Counted from the first letter of the stretch, positions 53,943 to 62,596 are shown. The stretch: 64,000 nt of DNA from 20CM-2-65-7 sp963830455 (GCA_963830455.1 CAWHMT010000007.1:239692-303691), one strand, 5' to 3'. The notes: generated by a model not told the origin, from the sequence alone. A program made the numbers and translations.

Positions 53943-55210
53943 TTAGTTGACCGTCACCTCGAAGCGGGAACGCCCGTCCCAATTGTCCGTAGCAAGATAG
54001 ACGCTCAAGTAATCTTCGGTCATCACCTCAACCTGGGCCTTTACCCGGCCCGTAACGACACCATCGGCCGTCTGCCCTCTGCGGGACTCACGATACACGG
54101 CGGCCTTCAACTCGCCAAGCTCTCGCAGCTCCCGCGCCCGGTCTCGAATGACCTCGGGGGGGGGGCCCAACTGTCCGGGCAGCCGTGCGGCTGCGGCATC
54201 CGGCCGGACCGAGAATGGAAAGACGTGCAGGTACGTAAACGGCAGGGCGCGTAACAGCGTGACGGAGGCCTGGTGATCGTCCTCGGTCTCACCGGGAAAT
54301 CCGGCGATCACGTCCGCGCCGAGCCCGAATACCGGCAGCCGCTCCGCAAGCCATTCGATGCGCGCCCGGTAGGACTCGGCGGTATACCAATGCCGGCCCA
54401 TGCGCTTCAGGATGCGGTTCGAGCCGGACTGCAGCGGCGCGTGTAGGTGGGTGGCAAGATGACCGGGAGCTTCGATGAGCAAGCGCGCGAGGGTATCGTC
54501 GACCTCTGTCGCTTCGACGCTGGAGAGGCGGAACCGGACCGTGGGGACGGCCGCGATGAGAGATTCGAGCAATGCCCCCAATGTTTGAGCGGGTTTGTTA
54601 ACGCCGGGCTGCCAGCCCGGCGTTAACGCACCCTGGTTGGCATCCTGTCCATACGTCCCGATGTGCACACCAGTCAGGACGATTTCCGCATGGTGCTCCG
54701 CCAACGTCGCGCTTCTTCAATGAGTTCCGGGACGCCGCGCGACCGGTTGGCCCCGCGCGCGAGGGTGGTCGCGCAGAACGTGCAATGTTCGTCGCAGCCA
54801 TCCTGGATTTTCAGGAGAGCCCGGGATCGGGCGTGTGAACGTAGGGGCGCAGCATGCTGCGCCCCTACCTGAGACGACGCAGCCACGCCCGCCGCCTTCA
54901 ATACCGTCGCCGGATCCGCATTGGCCACGACCGCCCGCACCGACGGCAATGCCGCGATCGCGCCGTCGTCCAGCGCCGCGGCGCAGCCCATGACGATCGT
55001 CTGCGCACGGCCTTGCTTCGCGATATGGCGCACGAAGCGGCGCAACTTCACTTCACTTTCATTGGTGACAGTGCAGGAATTGATGACGGCCAGATCGGCC
55101 TGGGCTGGATCCTCGACGGCTATCGCGCCCGTATCGACAAACGCCTGGCGCACCTGGTCCGTGTCGTACTGGTTCGCGCGACAGCCGAACGTGTGGAAGT
55201 AGACGTTCAC
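53943..55210 (-). CDS. mtaB: tRNA threonylcarbamoyladenosine methylthiotransferase MtaB-like, one frame break and two palindromic inserts
   Basis: About 422 codons. The N-terminal MTTase domain FHTFGCRANQYDTDQ, NSCTVTNESEVK and GCAAALDDG is followed by the radical SAM motif DGCDEHCTFCATTLARG. After PELIEEARR the frame breaks near 54704: one T lost from CGTTTGGCG restores EARRLAEHHAEIVLTGVHIGTYG. The rest (GSNRILKRMGRHW, GADVIAGFPGETEDDH) is intact. Two palindromes sit in linkers: one between the MTTase and SAM domains, one after HIGTYGQD. It would make ms2t6A37. The GTG start overlaps the barrel gene stop. Confidence 0.85.
54591..54636. repeat. 46-bp palindromic element inside mtaB
   Basis: A perfect stem, GTTAACGCCGGGCT, loop GCC, and its exact complement, with outer arms that also pair in part (GGGTTT / ACCCTGG). 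It encodes TPGWQPGVN after HIGTYGQDANQGAL, at a point where related proteins have only a short linker. It is the same element as in comEC. Confidence 0.93.
54841..54868. repeat. Perfect 28-bp palindrome inside mtaB
   Basis: The arm GTAGGGGCGCAGCA meets its exact complement with no loop. It encodes VGAQHAAPL between the N-terminal domain and the radical SAM motif of mtaB, a region of variable length in the family. The reading frame stays open across it. Confidence 0.93.
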
Positions 55211-56343
55211 GGCCGCACGGTCACTCCGAGGAGCAGGCTCCACACGCTCTCCGTCAGACCGGTGCCTTTGCGCTCCAGTCGCTCGACGCCGATGTCGATC
55301 CGTCCCCGCCCAGCGGCGAACTGCCGGCCGAGTCCCGCCGAATAGCCCATCTCGGTCGGCGCGCCGTCCAACCCGAACGGCAGTTGCCCGCCACGCGCGC
55401 CGACCCGGAACGGCGAGTTCACCGATCCGATCTCGGCGCCAAATGACCAGTTGAAGGTGTCGTGCGCGTTGGCCTCCGGTCCGGCGGTCGACCATTGGTG
55501 CCAGGCGACCGAGCCGGCCACGACCACCTGACCGCCGGGACCCCACAGGATGCCACCGCCGTAGGAGACGGGAAGATCATTCTCCGCCACGGTCCGGCCG
55601 TTCAGATCCGCGCGCAGCTTGGAGTCGACGCGATACCAGCCCGCGAGCCGGAGGTCGCGTCCCAGATCGAGCAGCGCGCTGAACGACCCACCCAGTCCTT
55701 CGTACGCGACCTCGTCCCGCGACGACGACGTCTTGTACAAGGTGTCGTCGAAACGCCGCGTCGCGACGATGCGGGACGAGCCCGTCAACAAGTGGAGCCC
55801 CCCCCCGAGCGCGAGCCGGCGACTGACCCGCCACCCGGCCGCGAGCCGCACATCCGTGACGCCGCCGTCGCTCGTAATCTGATCGCTCACGGCCTCGGGA
55901 TTGCCGCGAATGTCGATCGTGTCCTCCGTCGTGACTCCGAACGAGCGGTCCAGATATGTCGTGAAGCCGCCGCCGATCGTGAGGCGAGAGAGAATCGGAC
56001 CGGCGATCACCATGGCCGGGAACCGCGTGGTGCGCAGCGTGGTGCCGGTCGTATCCTCGGCAAACTGCCGCCATGACGTGGTGTTCGTCATCCCGGCGCT
56101 CAAGCGACGCACATCCGCGAGGGGAGCGTCCATCAGCGTCGAGAACGGGTCGAACGGCGCGAACGCTCCGCCGGCGCTCCGCGCGCGCACGCTTTCCCAC
56201 TTGCCCGGCGTGCCGAGACCCTGGATGCCGAATTGGGAATCCTGAGCGGCCAGACGGTTAGACGGTTGGACGGTTAGAAAAACCGCCGCGAACACCGCCG
56301 TTCTAACCGTCAAACCGTCTAACCCTCTAGTCACGGTCTTCAT
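55207..56343 (-). CDS. Exported beta-barrel protein (porin-like), repeat-encoded signal peptide
   Basis: 378 residues. The signal peptide AVFAAVFLTVQPSNRLAAQD is followed by beta-strand-rich sequence with RLTIGGGFTTYLDRSFG, VRLAAGWRVSRRLALGGGLHL, and a C-terminal aromatic/hydrophobic end SVWSLLLGVTVRP. It is probably an outer-membrane or surface barrel of unknown role. The first 30 codons lie in a facing repeat array (GACGGTTAGA / TCTAACCGTC). The gene is coupled (ATGA) to the lipoprotein upstream. Confidence 0.75.
   Translation of the reverse strand: MKTVTRGLDGLTVRTAVFAAVFLTVQPSNRLAAQDSQFGIQGLGTPGKWESVRARSAGGAFAPFDPFSTLMDAPLADVRRLSAGMTNTTSWRQFAEDTTGTTLRTTRFPAMVIAGPILSRLTIGGGFTTYLDRSFGVTTEDTIDIRGNPEAVSDQITSDGGVTDVRLAAGWRVSRRLALGGGLHLLTGSSRIVATRRFDDTLYKTSSSRDEVAYEGLGGSFSALLDLGRDLRLAGWYRVDSKLRADLNGRTVAENDLPVSYGGGILWGPGGQVVVAGSVAWHQWSTAGPEANAHDTFNWSFGAEIGSVNSPFRVGARGGQLPFGLDGAPTEMGYSAGLGRQFAAGRGRIDIGVERLERKGTGLTESVWSLLLGVTVRP
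56251..56330. repeat. Facing GACGGTTAGA arrays inside a coding region (third inverted-decamer locus)
   Basis: The left array (about 56251-56277) is GACGGTTAGA/GACGGTTGGA units; the right array (about 56301-56330) is TCTAACCGTCAAACCGTC-type. The spacer is about 23 bp. It codes most of the signal peptide region of the barrel protein. The unit is close to those at 13.2 and 40.7 kb. Confidence 0.9.
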
Positions 56344-57626
56344 GGCCTACCAAACGGGAAGCGTTTCACGTACGTCAGGTGCAGCGCCGGGCGAAACGCC
56401 GGGGCGCGCGAGGAATAGAACCGGATCTCGGTAAATGAAGTCGCCTCCGGCTGCTGCCCGAGGACGAGCGCCGTCGTCGAGAGGGTATCGAAGAGGACCC
56501 ACGTCCTGACCAGGTCGGTAATCTCGATCCGCACGGTATCGGTCGTGCCGGGATGGATGACCGTGCTTCCCGACAGGTCGAGCCCGAGCGGCGACTTGGC
56601 GCCGAGATCGCTCAACACCGACCGGACCGAGACTCGAAAGGAATCGCTCGCCACACCCGGCACGGGAGCGACGGGCACGAGCACGAGCGTCGCGCGCACC
56701 ACATCGATGCTGTCGTGCAGGAAGGCAGGCAGGTTCACGCGTATCAGCGCGCGGGCCGAGGGGACGCCACCCACGGTGAGATTGGAGTCGAGCGGCTGGG
56801 ATGGCGGATCGAACACGAAGCTGTCGATGGTCGGCGCGCGCAGCGTGCTGTCGCGCTTGGCGTTCACGGAGTCGGGGGGCGTGTAGTGGTAAAACCATTC
56901 CATCACCGGCCCGTTGCTGACCGATTCATTCGTGCCCAGGGCGATACTGACGGCCGTGTCGGCCACGACCCGTACGCCATATGCGAGCCGGCCCGAGTCG
57001 GGCACGCTGAACGGCGCCTGGAGCGTGTCGAGCGAGAAATAGAGGAAGAACGTGCCATCGACCCGTGACACGATGAGCACATGCCCGGCGGAATCGGTGC
57101 GGATCGAGTCGCCCCAGACGCGGACCGTCGCGGTGTCGCCGATCAGCGGCCGGGTCAGGAGATCGCTCACGTTCACACTGTCGACGATCGGACCGCTGAA
57201 ATAGGGATCGAGCTCCGCGAACGTGGAGAGCGAATCGGCGGTCAACGGCAACGCGTAGAGCTGCAGACGCAGATTGGTTACGCTCGTGTCCTTGCGCACG
57301 ATCCCAAGGCGCAGGCGCGCGGAGTCCGCGAAGATCGGGACCGTCGTCGTGTCGGCCCCGTTCGGCCGCACGCGGGTGATCATGGCGTCGAGCTTGAAGA
57401 ACGGCCGGCTCTGCACACCGGGTACGTCCGCGGCGGTCGCCGCGTCGGACTGGTAGGCCTGCACGTACCCGCGGAACGAGGAGTCGCGTTCGATGATCGT
57501 GGTGAAGACGGAATCGAGCAGGACGATCTGCCCGCCGGGACAGAAATCGGGGCAGTCCCCCGGGGCGACGATCTGTTCCGTGCACCCCGCCGCCACCACC
57601 ACCAGGACAACCGCAAAGCGTCGCAT
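56340..57626 (-). CDS. Lipoprotein of unknown function (DNRLRE-like beta-rich)
   Basis: 428 residues. The lipobox is in VVLVVVAAGC, then Cys-rich CPDFCPGG. Long Ser/Thr/Asp-rich beta domains follow, with RLRLGIVRKDTS and later RIEITDLVRTWVLFDTLST, resembling fibronectin-like or DNRLRE surface domains. It is joined to the barrel protein, so the two probably act together at the outer membrane. The ATG follows the cdd stop (TGATG); a GTG one codon earlier is possible. Confidence 0.72.
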   Translation of the reverse strand: MRRFAVVLVVVAAGCTEQIVAPGDCPDFCPGGQIVLLDSVFTTIIERDSSFRGYVQAYQSDAATAADVPGVQSRPFFKLDAMITRVRPNGADTTTVPIFADSARLRLGIVRKDTSVTNLRLQLYALPLTADSLSTFAELDPYFSGPIVDSVNVSDLLTRPLIGDTATVRVWGDSIRTDSAGHVLIVSRVDGTFFLYFSLDTLQAPFSVPDSGRLAYGVRVVADTAVSIALGTNESVSNGPVMEWFYHYTPPDSVNAKRDSTLRAPTIDSFVFDPPSQPLDSNLTVGGVPSARALIRVNLPAFLHDSIDVVRATLVLVPVAPVPGVASDSFRVSVRSVLSDLGAKSPLGLDLSGSTVIHPGTTDTVRIEITDLVRTWVLFDTLSTTALVLGQQPEATSFTEIRFYSSRAPAFRPALHLTYVKRFPFGRP

Positions 57627-58012
57627 CACCGGTCCAGCGTCTCCTTCGTGAAAGCGTCAGGCAGCAGCGCCGCCAGCGTCCAACGCCGCTCGGTCGCCGG
57701 CCCCACCGCCACGACTTCCAGGTTCAGTCCGAACTCCGCCAACAGCTGCCGGCATGCGCCACACGGCGCCGCCGGGGGATCGACCTCAGTAGTTACTACG
57801 ATGCGCTTCAGTTTGCGCGCCCCACCTGCTACGGCCGCGCCCAGCGCCATGCGCTCGGCGCAGATGGTGAGCCCATAGGAAGCGCTCTCGACATTGCAGC
57901 CCACGAACACGCTGCCGTCGGCCGCCTCGATCGCCGCGCCGACGTGGAAGTTGCTGTATGGCGCCCACGCCTGGCGCATCGCCGCGCGCGCGCGCTGCAC
58001 GAGATCGCTCAC
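57626..58012 (-). CDS. cdd: Cytidine deaminase
   Basis: 128 residues. PYSNFHVGAAIEA, the zinc/Glu motif TICAERMALGAA and PCGACRQLLAEFG are the complete active site. It salvages cytidine to uridine. The GTG start overlaps deoB (GTGA). With deoB it forms a nucleoside salvage unit. Confidence 0.95.
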   Translation of the reverse strand: MSDLVQRARAAMRQAWAPYSNFHVGAAIEAADGSVFVGCNVESASYGLTICAERMALGAAVAGGARKLKRIVVTTEVDPPAAPCGACRQLLAEFGLNLEVVAVGPATERRWTLAALLPDAFTKETLDR

Positions 58013-59187
58013 GCGAACACGCCCCGCAGAAACGAGGTCCCCGCGCCGAGCGCGGGCAATCCAAAGTACTCGGCCACCGTCTGCCCCATGTCGGCGAATG
58101 TACGGCGGACGCCGAGTGACACGGGTTGGACCTTGGGACCCAAGACGAGGATCGGGACGACCTCACGCGAATGATCCGTGGACGGCGTCGTCGGGTCGTT
58201 CCCGTGATCGGCCGTCAGGATCACGAGGTCGTCGGGCCGCAGGCGTGACACGAGCCGCGGGATCCATGCGTCGAGCTCCCGCAGACCCTGGTGAAACCCC
58301 GGAACGTCATTGCGATGTCCCCATGTCTGATCGAACTCGATCACGTTCACGAATACGAATCCTGTCTCCAGCGTATCGAGGGCGCGCTCGATCAAGCGGA
58401 ATGCATCCGCGTTGGTCGCCGTGTGCTCACTCGTGATGTTCCGGCCCGCGAACAAATCGTCGACTTTGCCGATCCCGATGCGCTCCACCCCGGCGTCGGC
58501 CATGAGATCCAGCAGCGTCGTCCCGACCGGCGCGATCGAAAAATCCTTGCGATGCGACGTGCGGCGGTAGTCCCCGGGCATCCCTTCGAACGGACGGGCG
58601 ATCACGCGGCTGACGGCATGCTCGCCCCGGAACATACCCCGCGCCACCGCGCAGGCCTCGTACAGCTCCGTGAGCGGCACGGTCGCCTCATGCGCGGCGA
58701 CCTGAAAGACCGAGTCGGCGGACGTATACACGATCCACTTCCCAGTGCGCTGATGCTCGGCGCCGAGCTCGTCGATGATCGCCGTTCCCGATGCCGTCTT
58801 GTTACCCAGCCAGCCCCGATCCGTGCGCTTCGCAAACTCGTCGAGCAACGGCACCGGAAATCCGTTCGGGTACGTCCGGAACGCGTCCGCCAGCAGCACC
58901 CCGCACATCTCCCAATGGCCGGTCGTGCTGTCCTTCCCTGCCGACGCCGGCTGCGCGACACCGTGCGCGGCGGTCGGCGTGACTGCGGCGGTCAACCCGG
59001 CGAGTCCAGCGGCGCGACAGCGACCCAGGCCGAGTTTTTCCAGATTCGGCAGGCGTAAGCCCCCGACAGCGCGGGCCACGTTGCCCAGCGTGTCCGATCC
59101 GGCGTCGCCGTAGGCCGCGGTGTCGGGCGCGGGTCCGATGCCCAGCCCGTCCAGCACGATGATCGCGGCGCGTCCGGTCCCGGTCAC
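58009..59187 (-). CDS. deoB: Phosphopentomutase
   Basis: 392 residues, alkaline-phosphatase fold. IIVLDGLGIGPAPDTAAYGD (metal and catalytic region), SAGKDSTTGHWEMCG, FNVVIEFDQTWGHRND-like VNVIEFDQTWGHRND, and LTADHGNDPTTPSTDHSRE are present. It exchanges ribose-1-phosphate and ribose-5-phosphate. GTG start overlapping the alr stop. Confidence 0.95.
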   Translation of the reverse strand: MTGTGRAAIIVLDGLGIGPAPDTAAYGDAGSDTLGNVARAVGGLRLPNLEKLGLGRCRAAGLAGLTAAVTPTAAHGVAQPASAGKDSTTGHWEMCGVLLADAFRTYPNGFPVPLLDEFAKRTDRGWLGNKTASGTAIIDELGAEHQRTGKWIVYTSADSVFQVAAHEATVPLTELYEACAVARGMFRGEHAVSRVIARPFEGMPGDYRRTSHRKDFSIAPVGTTLLDLMADAGVERIGIGKVDDLFAGRNITSEHTATNADAFRLIERALDTLETGFVFVNVIEFDQTWGHRNDVPGFHQGLRELDAWIPRLVSRLRPDDLVILTADHGNDPTTPSTDHSREVVPILVLGPKVQPVSLGVRRTFADMGQTVAEYFGLPALGAGTSFLRGVFA

Positions 59188-60248
59188 GTCACGATCCTCG
59201 GCAGACGCGGCCCCAGACCCGTGAGGAATTCGTGTGGGAGCTCGGCGCTCCACCGCGCGAACTCCGTCAATGTGATGCGCTCCTTGCCATCTGCGCCGAC
59301 GATGGTCGCGATATCCCCCACCTGAACTTCGAGCGTCCCAGTTTCAACGAGCGCCATGTCCATCTGCACGAATCCGACAATCGGCCGGCGCTGACCGCGC
59401 AGCAGCACGGAGGCTCCGGTGGTGCGCCGCAGGCCGTCCGCGTAGCCGCACCGCAGTGTGGCGACCACGGTATCGTGCGGCGCGGTCCAACTCGCGTTGT
59501 AACTGACGCTTTCCCCGCGTTGCACGCGCCGCATGCTCACCACGCGCGCCCGTACGCTCACGACCGGACGCGGCTGAGGCACATCGTGCCCCAAAGATCC
59601 TCCGTAGAGGAAGATCCCGGGCCGGACCATGTCGAACGCGAACGCCTTGCCGCGCACTGCCGCCGCGCTGTTGGCGACATGCAACAGTTTCGGCCTGCGC
59701 GGCAGCCGGCCTACCGCCTCGAGAAACCGTTCGAGCTGCCGTTCCGCCGACCCGTCCCGCCGCTCGGCGGAATGGAAATGCGTGTAGCAACCCTCCAACG
59801 ACGCCGTGTCAACCGCCGCCCGCAGCTCGTCGACCTCGTCCCAGCGCACTCCCGAGCGTCCCATCCCCGTATCGATCTCGATATGGAAGGGGCGCTCACC
59901 GCGCGCGGTCCATGCGAGAATGCTGCCCGCGTCACCCAGCGCCGGGGTCAGCTGATGGCGGTCATAGTCGTCGAATCGGGGCGCGCGCGCGGGCATAAAG
60001 ACCAGAATCGGCCGTGCGATGCCGGCCGCCCGCAGCTCGGCACCTTCTTCGATCGTCGCGACGCCATAGCCCCAGGGATCGACCGACTCGAGGGCCTTAC
60101 AAACTAGAGCGGCTCCGACCCCGTACGCATTGGCTTTGACGACAGGGAGGAGCCGTGTGCCTGCTATCTTTGCTATCGTTCGGGCGTTATCGACGAGGGC
60201 TTCCACGTCCACTTCCACCCAGGCCTCGCCCCTCGTAGACACGCTCAC
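59184..60248 (-). CDS. alr: Alanine racemase
   Basis: About 354 residues. The PLP Lys is in LPVVKANAYGVGA, the catalytic Tyr in ESVSYNASW, with MVRPGIFLYGGSLG and CGYADGLRRTTGASV. It makes D-Ala for peptidoglycan. The GTG (SVSTRGEAWVEVDVEA) is used; a longer start at 60287 would overlap mazG on the other strand. It is divergent from mazG with about 33 bp between starts. Confidence 0.92.
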   Translation of the reverse strand: MSVSTRGEAWVEVDVEALVDNARTIAKIAGTRLLPVVKANAYGVGAALVCKALESVDPWGYGVATIEEGAELRAAGIARPILVFMPARAPRFDDYDRHQLTPALGDAGSILAWTARGERPFHIEIDTGMGRSGVRWDEVDELRAAVDTASLEGCYTHFHSAERRDGSAERQLERFLEAVGRLPRRPKLLHVANSAAAVRGKAFAFDMVRPGIFLYGGSLGHDVPQPRPVVSVRARVVSMRRVQRGESVSYNASWTAPHDTVVATLRCGYADGLRRTTGASVLLRGQRRPIVGFVQMDMALVETGTLEVQVGDIATIVGADGKERITLTEFARWSAELPHEFLTGLGPRLPRIVT

Positions 60249-60281
60249 TGGCGCGGGAAGTCTACCCGGCCCGGAGGCTAA

Positions 60282-61055
60282 ATGCAAGGCGATTCAGCGC
60301 TTGGACGCGCTCTGGTGCTCGTGCGCGAACTGCGGCAACGCTGTCCCTGGGATCGCGCGCAGAACCCACAAACGCTCCGTCCGTACCTCGTCGAGGAAGT
60401 CCTCGAGCTCGATCACGCAATCCAGACCGATGATCCCGCCGCGATGCGCGACGAGCTCGGCGACCTGTTGCTGCATCTCGCGTTTCAAATCGTCATCGCC
60501 GAAGAGCGGTCGCAGTTCAACGCCGAAGTCGTCACGCGCACGCTCGAAGAGAAGATGTGGCGACGACACCCTAATCTGTTCGGGGATTCGCGCGTGAGCC
60601 CGCCCGACCACGCCGGCTGGGAGCTGGTGAAGCGGCGCGAACCACGCGCCGGCGGCAAACGCGGGACGTTGGCTGGTCTCCCCGCGACCCTGCCAGCGCT
60701 GGTGATGGCTTACCGGCTCCAGGAACGCGCCGCGGGAATCGGATTCGATTGGCCCGATGCGACGGGACCGATGGCCAAGGTGAAGGAAGAGGTCGGAGAG
60801 GTCGAGCGAGAGTACGGGCGCGGGGGAGCCAGAGAGCAGATCGAGGAAGAGATCGGCGATCTGCTGTTCGCAACGGTCAATCTGGCACGCAAGCTCGCCA
60901 TCGACCCGCGCGCCGCGCTCGAGCGCGCGAATCTCAAGTTCATGGATCGGTTCGAGAAGGTCGAGAAGCTCGCGGAGGAGCGCGGGCTGGAGATGGGGCG
61001 CGCGTCGTTGCAGGAGCTCGACAAACTCTGGGACGAGGTAAAGAAGAAGCGTTAG
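60282..61055 (+). CDS. mazG: Nucleoside triphosphate pyrophosphohydrolase MazG
   Basis: 257 residues with two MazG repeats. The first has LVRELRQRCPWDRAQNPQTL, EEVLELDHAI and DELGDLLLHLAFQ; the second has KVKEEVGEVERE and EEEIGDLLFATVNLARKL. It hydrolyses NTPs to NMP and PPi as house-cleaning. GGAGG six bases before the ATG supports the start. It converges with the DUF1080 gene, overlapping by 4 bp. Confidence 0.94.
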   Translation: MQGDSALGRALVLVRELRQRCPWDRAQNPQTLRPYLVEEVLELDHAIQTDDPAAMRDELGDLLLHLAFQIVIAEERSQFNAEVVTRTLEEKMWRRHPNLFGDSRVSPPDHAGWELVKRREPRAGGKRGTLAGLPATLPALVMAYRLQERAAGIGFDWPDATGPMAKVKEEVGEVEREYGRGGAREQIEEEIGDLLFATVNLARKLAIDPRAALERANLKFMDRFEKVEKLAEERGLEMGRASLQELDKLWDEVKKKR

Positions 61056-61744
61056 TCGAGCGAACGGATCGGCGTCAGCAATACCTTTCGGAACTCGACC
61101 TCGGATCCTTCGGCCTGCAGCGCGATCCGGCCGTGATCGGCGGTCGCCTCCGACCCGTCGTTGACCAGGTCGCCATTGACCCAGACGCGAATCGAGCGGC
61201 CGAACGCCTCGATGACCATGCTGTTCCACTCGCCCACCGATTTCTCGGAGCTGTCGGTGAGGTTGCGAATCCGCCGCGCCTTGCCTTCGGTCGTCCCCCA
61301 CTCCGCCGCTGGTCCGCGCCGAGTCTCCATGTCGGGAACGCGGATATCCTCGACGATGCACCAGAAATCGCCGGCGTTCCCATGCTCCATTTGGACCTCG
61401 ATGGACCGGGGGAACATCCCGTAGAGCGCGCGTGGAGTGGAGGCGTGCACCAAAACGCCGGCGTTCCCGGGCACGCCCGCGAAACGGTATTCGATTTCGA
61501 GCCGATAGTCGCGGTAGCTGGAGTCAGTGATCAGGTGGCCGCGAGGCTCACCCAAACTGACGAGTAAGCCGTTCCGGACCACGAATGCATTCCGGAGCCG
61601 GACGTTGGAGTCCGCAGCCGGGATATCGACGTGCCAACCGGTGAGGTCTCGGCCGTTGAACAAGCTGCGTGGCTCGCCTTGCGCCGCGCAGCCGCATGCG
61701 GCGAACGCTGCGACGCCGGTAAGGAAGGCGCTCCCTATTCTCAT
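61052..61744 (-). CDS. DUF1080 (3-keto-disaccharide hydrolase-like) lipoprotein
   Basis: 230 residues. The signal has a lipobox-like AAFAACGCA. RSLFNGRDLTGWHVD at the N-terminus is the DUF1080 hallmark; DYRLEIEYRFAGVPGNAGVLVHA and EWNSMVIEAFGRSIRVWVNG continue the jelly-roll. Members hydrolyse 3-keto-glycosides. The start is about 20 bp from the last attC site; no attC follows its stop, so it is outside the array as I read it. A related GMC dehydrogenase set lies at 41-44 kb. Confidence 0.88.
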   Translation of the reverse strand: MRIGSAFLTGVAAFAACGCAAQGEPRSLFNGRDLTGWHVDIPAADSNVRLRNAFVVRNGLLVSLGEPRGHLITDSSYRDYRLEIEYRFAGVPGNAGVLVHASTPRALYGMFPRSIEVQMEHGNAGDFWCIVEDIRVPDMETRRGPAAEWGTTEGKARRIRNLTDSSEKSVGEWNSMVIEAFGRSIRVWVNGDLVNDGSEATADHGRIALQAEGSEVEFRKVLLTPIRSLD

Positions 61745-61765
61745 CTGTTGATTCCTCGCTGCGCT

Positions 61766-61854
61766 GCCTAGCGAAATGCGCTTAAGCTGCGGCGCGCTGA
61801 AGAAAGATTCATTCCACAATCTACGGCGCCGTCAGCTTCAAGCGCGTGTTAGGC
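61766..61854 (-). other. attC site A (array-terminal, altered core)
   Basis: 89 bp. R'' side is intact (GCCTAAC on the minus strand); the outer R' core reads GCTAGGC where GTTAGGC is usual. The inner boxes match sites B-D, and the loop is nearly the same as in site C. It ends the array, next to the DUF1080 gene. Confidence 0.85.
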
Positions 61855-62556
61855 GTCACTCGCGCGCTCTGCTGTTTCGCCCATGAACCCGAGCCATCCT
61901 ATTGCCGCGTAGTACGCGGCGATCTCGAGCGCGAGCAGACGACTGGGAATTCCCGCAAGGCCGCGGCCGCTCGCGATCGCGTCCCGATCGAACGCGAGGA
62001 AGAACGCGACGACCAGGAGCAGCGTCATCGGGCTTCCCACAAGCAGCGAGTTGCCCAGGCCGCGCCAGTGCCGGAGACGGCGGAAATAGCGCCCTGCGAC
62101 AACGAACGTCAGGACGGGCGTGCCAGCGGCGAGAAGGAAGCCAACCATGTGGAGCGGGACGGAGTTCGCGAGTGTGAAGATGCCAGCCACCACGAACCCA
62201 AGCGGCGAAAGCGCCAGCAGAATCGCGAGAAACCAACGCCCGCGCGTTTCGGCGTTTGCCGGCAGCAGGCGGAAGACTCCGATCAAGCCGGCAATCGTGA
62301 GCAGCCCCGAGAGGATGAACGCGGTGTTGAAGAGGGCCGCGTAAGGCCCGACGCCGATGCCGCTGATGGGGGACGTGAGCGTGCCGGAGATTCCCCCTTG
62401 GATCCCGTAGATGGTCTCGGTGGGCGGAACAAGCAGGCCGAGGATAATCCACGCGAGTGTCAGGAGAGCGGGACCGGCGACCGCGCCCAGCGCGAGGAGC
62501 CTGCCCCGATGGCCATCATTGGAGATCTTCATGTGCGGAAGTAATTCTCGTCGCAT
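61849..62556 (-). CDS. Cassette gene: DUF998-like membrane protein
   Basis: 235 residues with about six membrane segments. GRLLALGAVAGPALLTLAWIIL, GIGVGPYAALFNTAFILSGLL and RDAIASGRGLAGIPSRLLALE look like the DUF998 family. Function unknown. The stop codon TAA is part of the attC core (GCCTAAC). A second ATG eight codons in (MKISNDG) is a possible start. Confidence 0.75.
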   Translation of the reverse strand: MRRELLPHMKISNDGHRGRLLALGAVAGPALLTLAWIILGLLVPPTETIYGIQGGISGTLTSPISGIGVGPYAALFNTAFILSGLLTIAGLIGVFRLLPANAETRGRWFLAILLALSPLGFVVAGIFTLANSVPLHMVGFLLAAGTPVLTFVVAGRYFRRLRHWRGLGNSLLVGSPMTLLLVVAFFLAFDRDAIASGRGLAGIPSRLLALEIAAYYAAIGWLGFMGETAERASDA

Positions 62557-62596
62557 CGCCTTGGTTTTCTTGCCAAAGACTGTGGTGCTCGAAGAC

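Noticed and set aside
31980..61060. CRISPR arrays and tRNA/rRNA genes
   Set aside because: No regularly spaced direct repeats of 25-40 bp and no cloverleaf with a proper T-loop were noticed on either strand.
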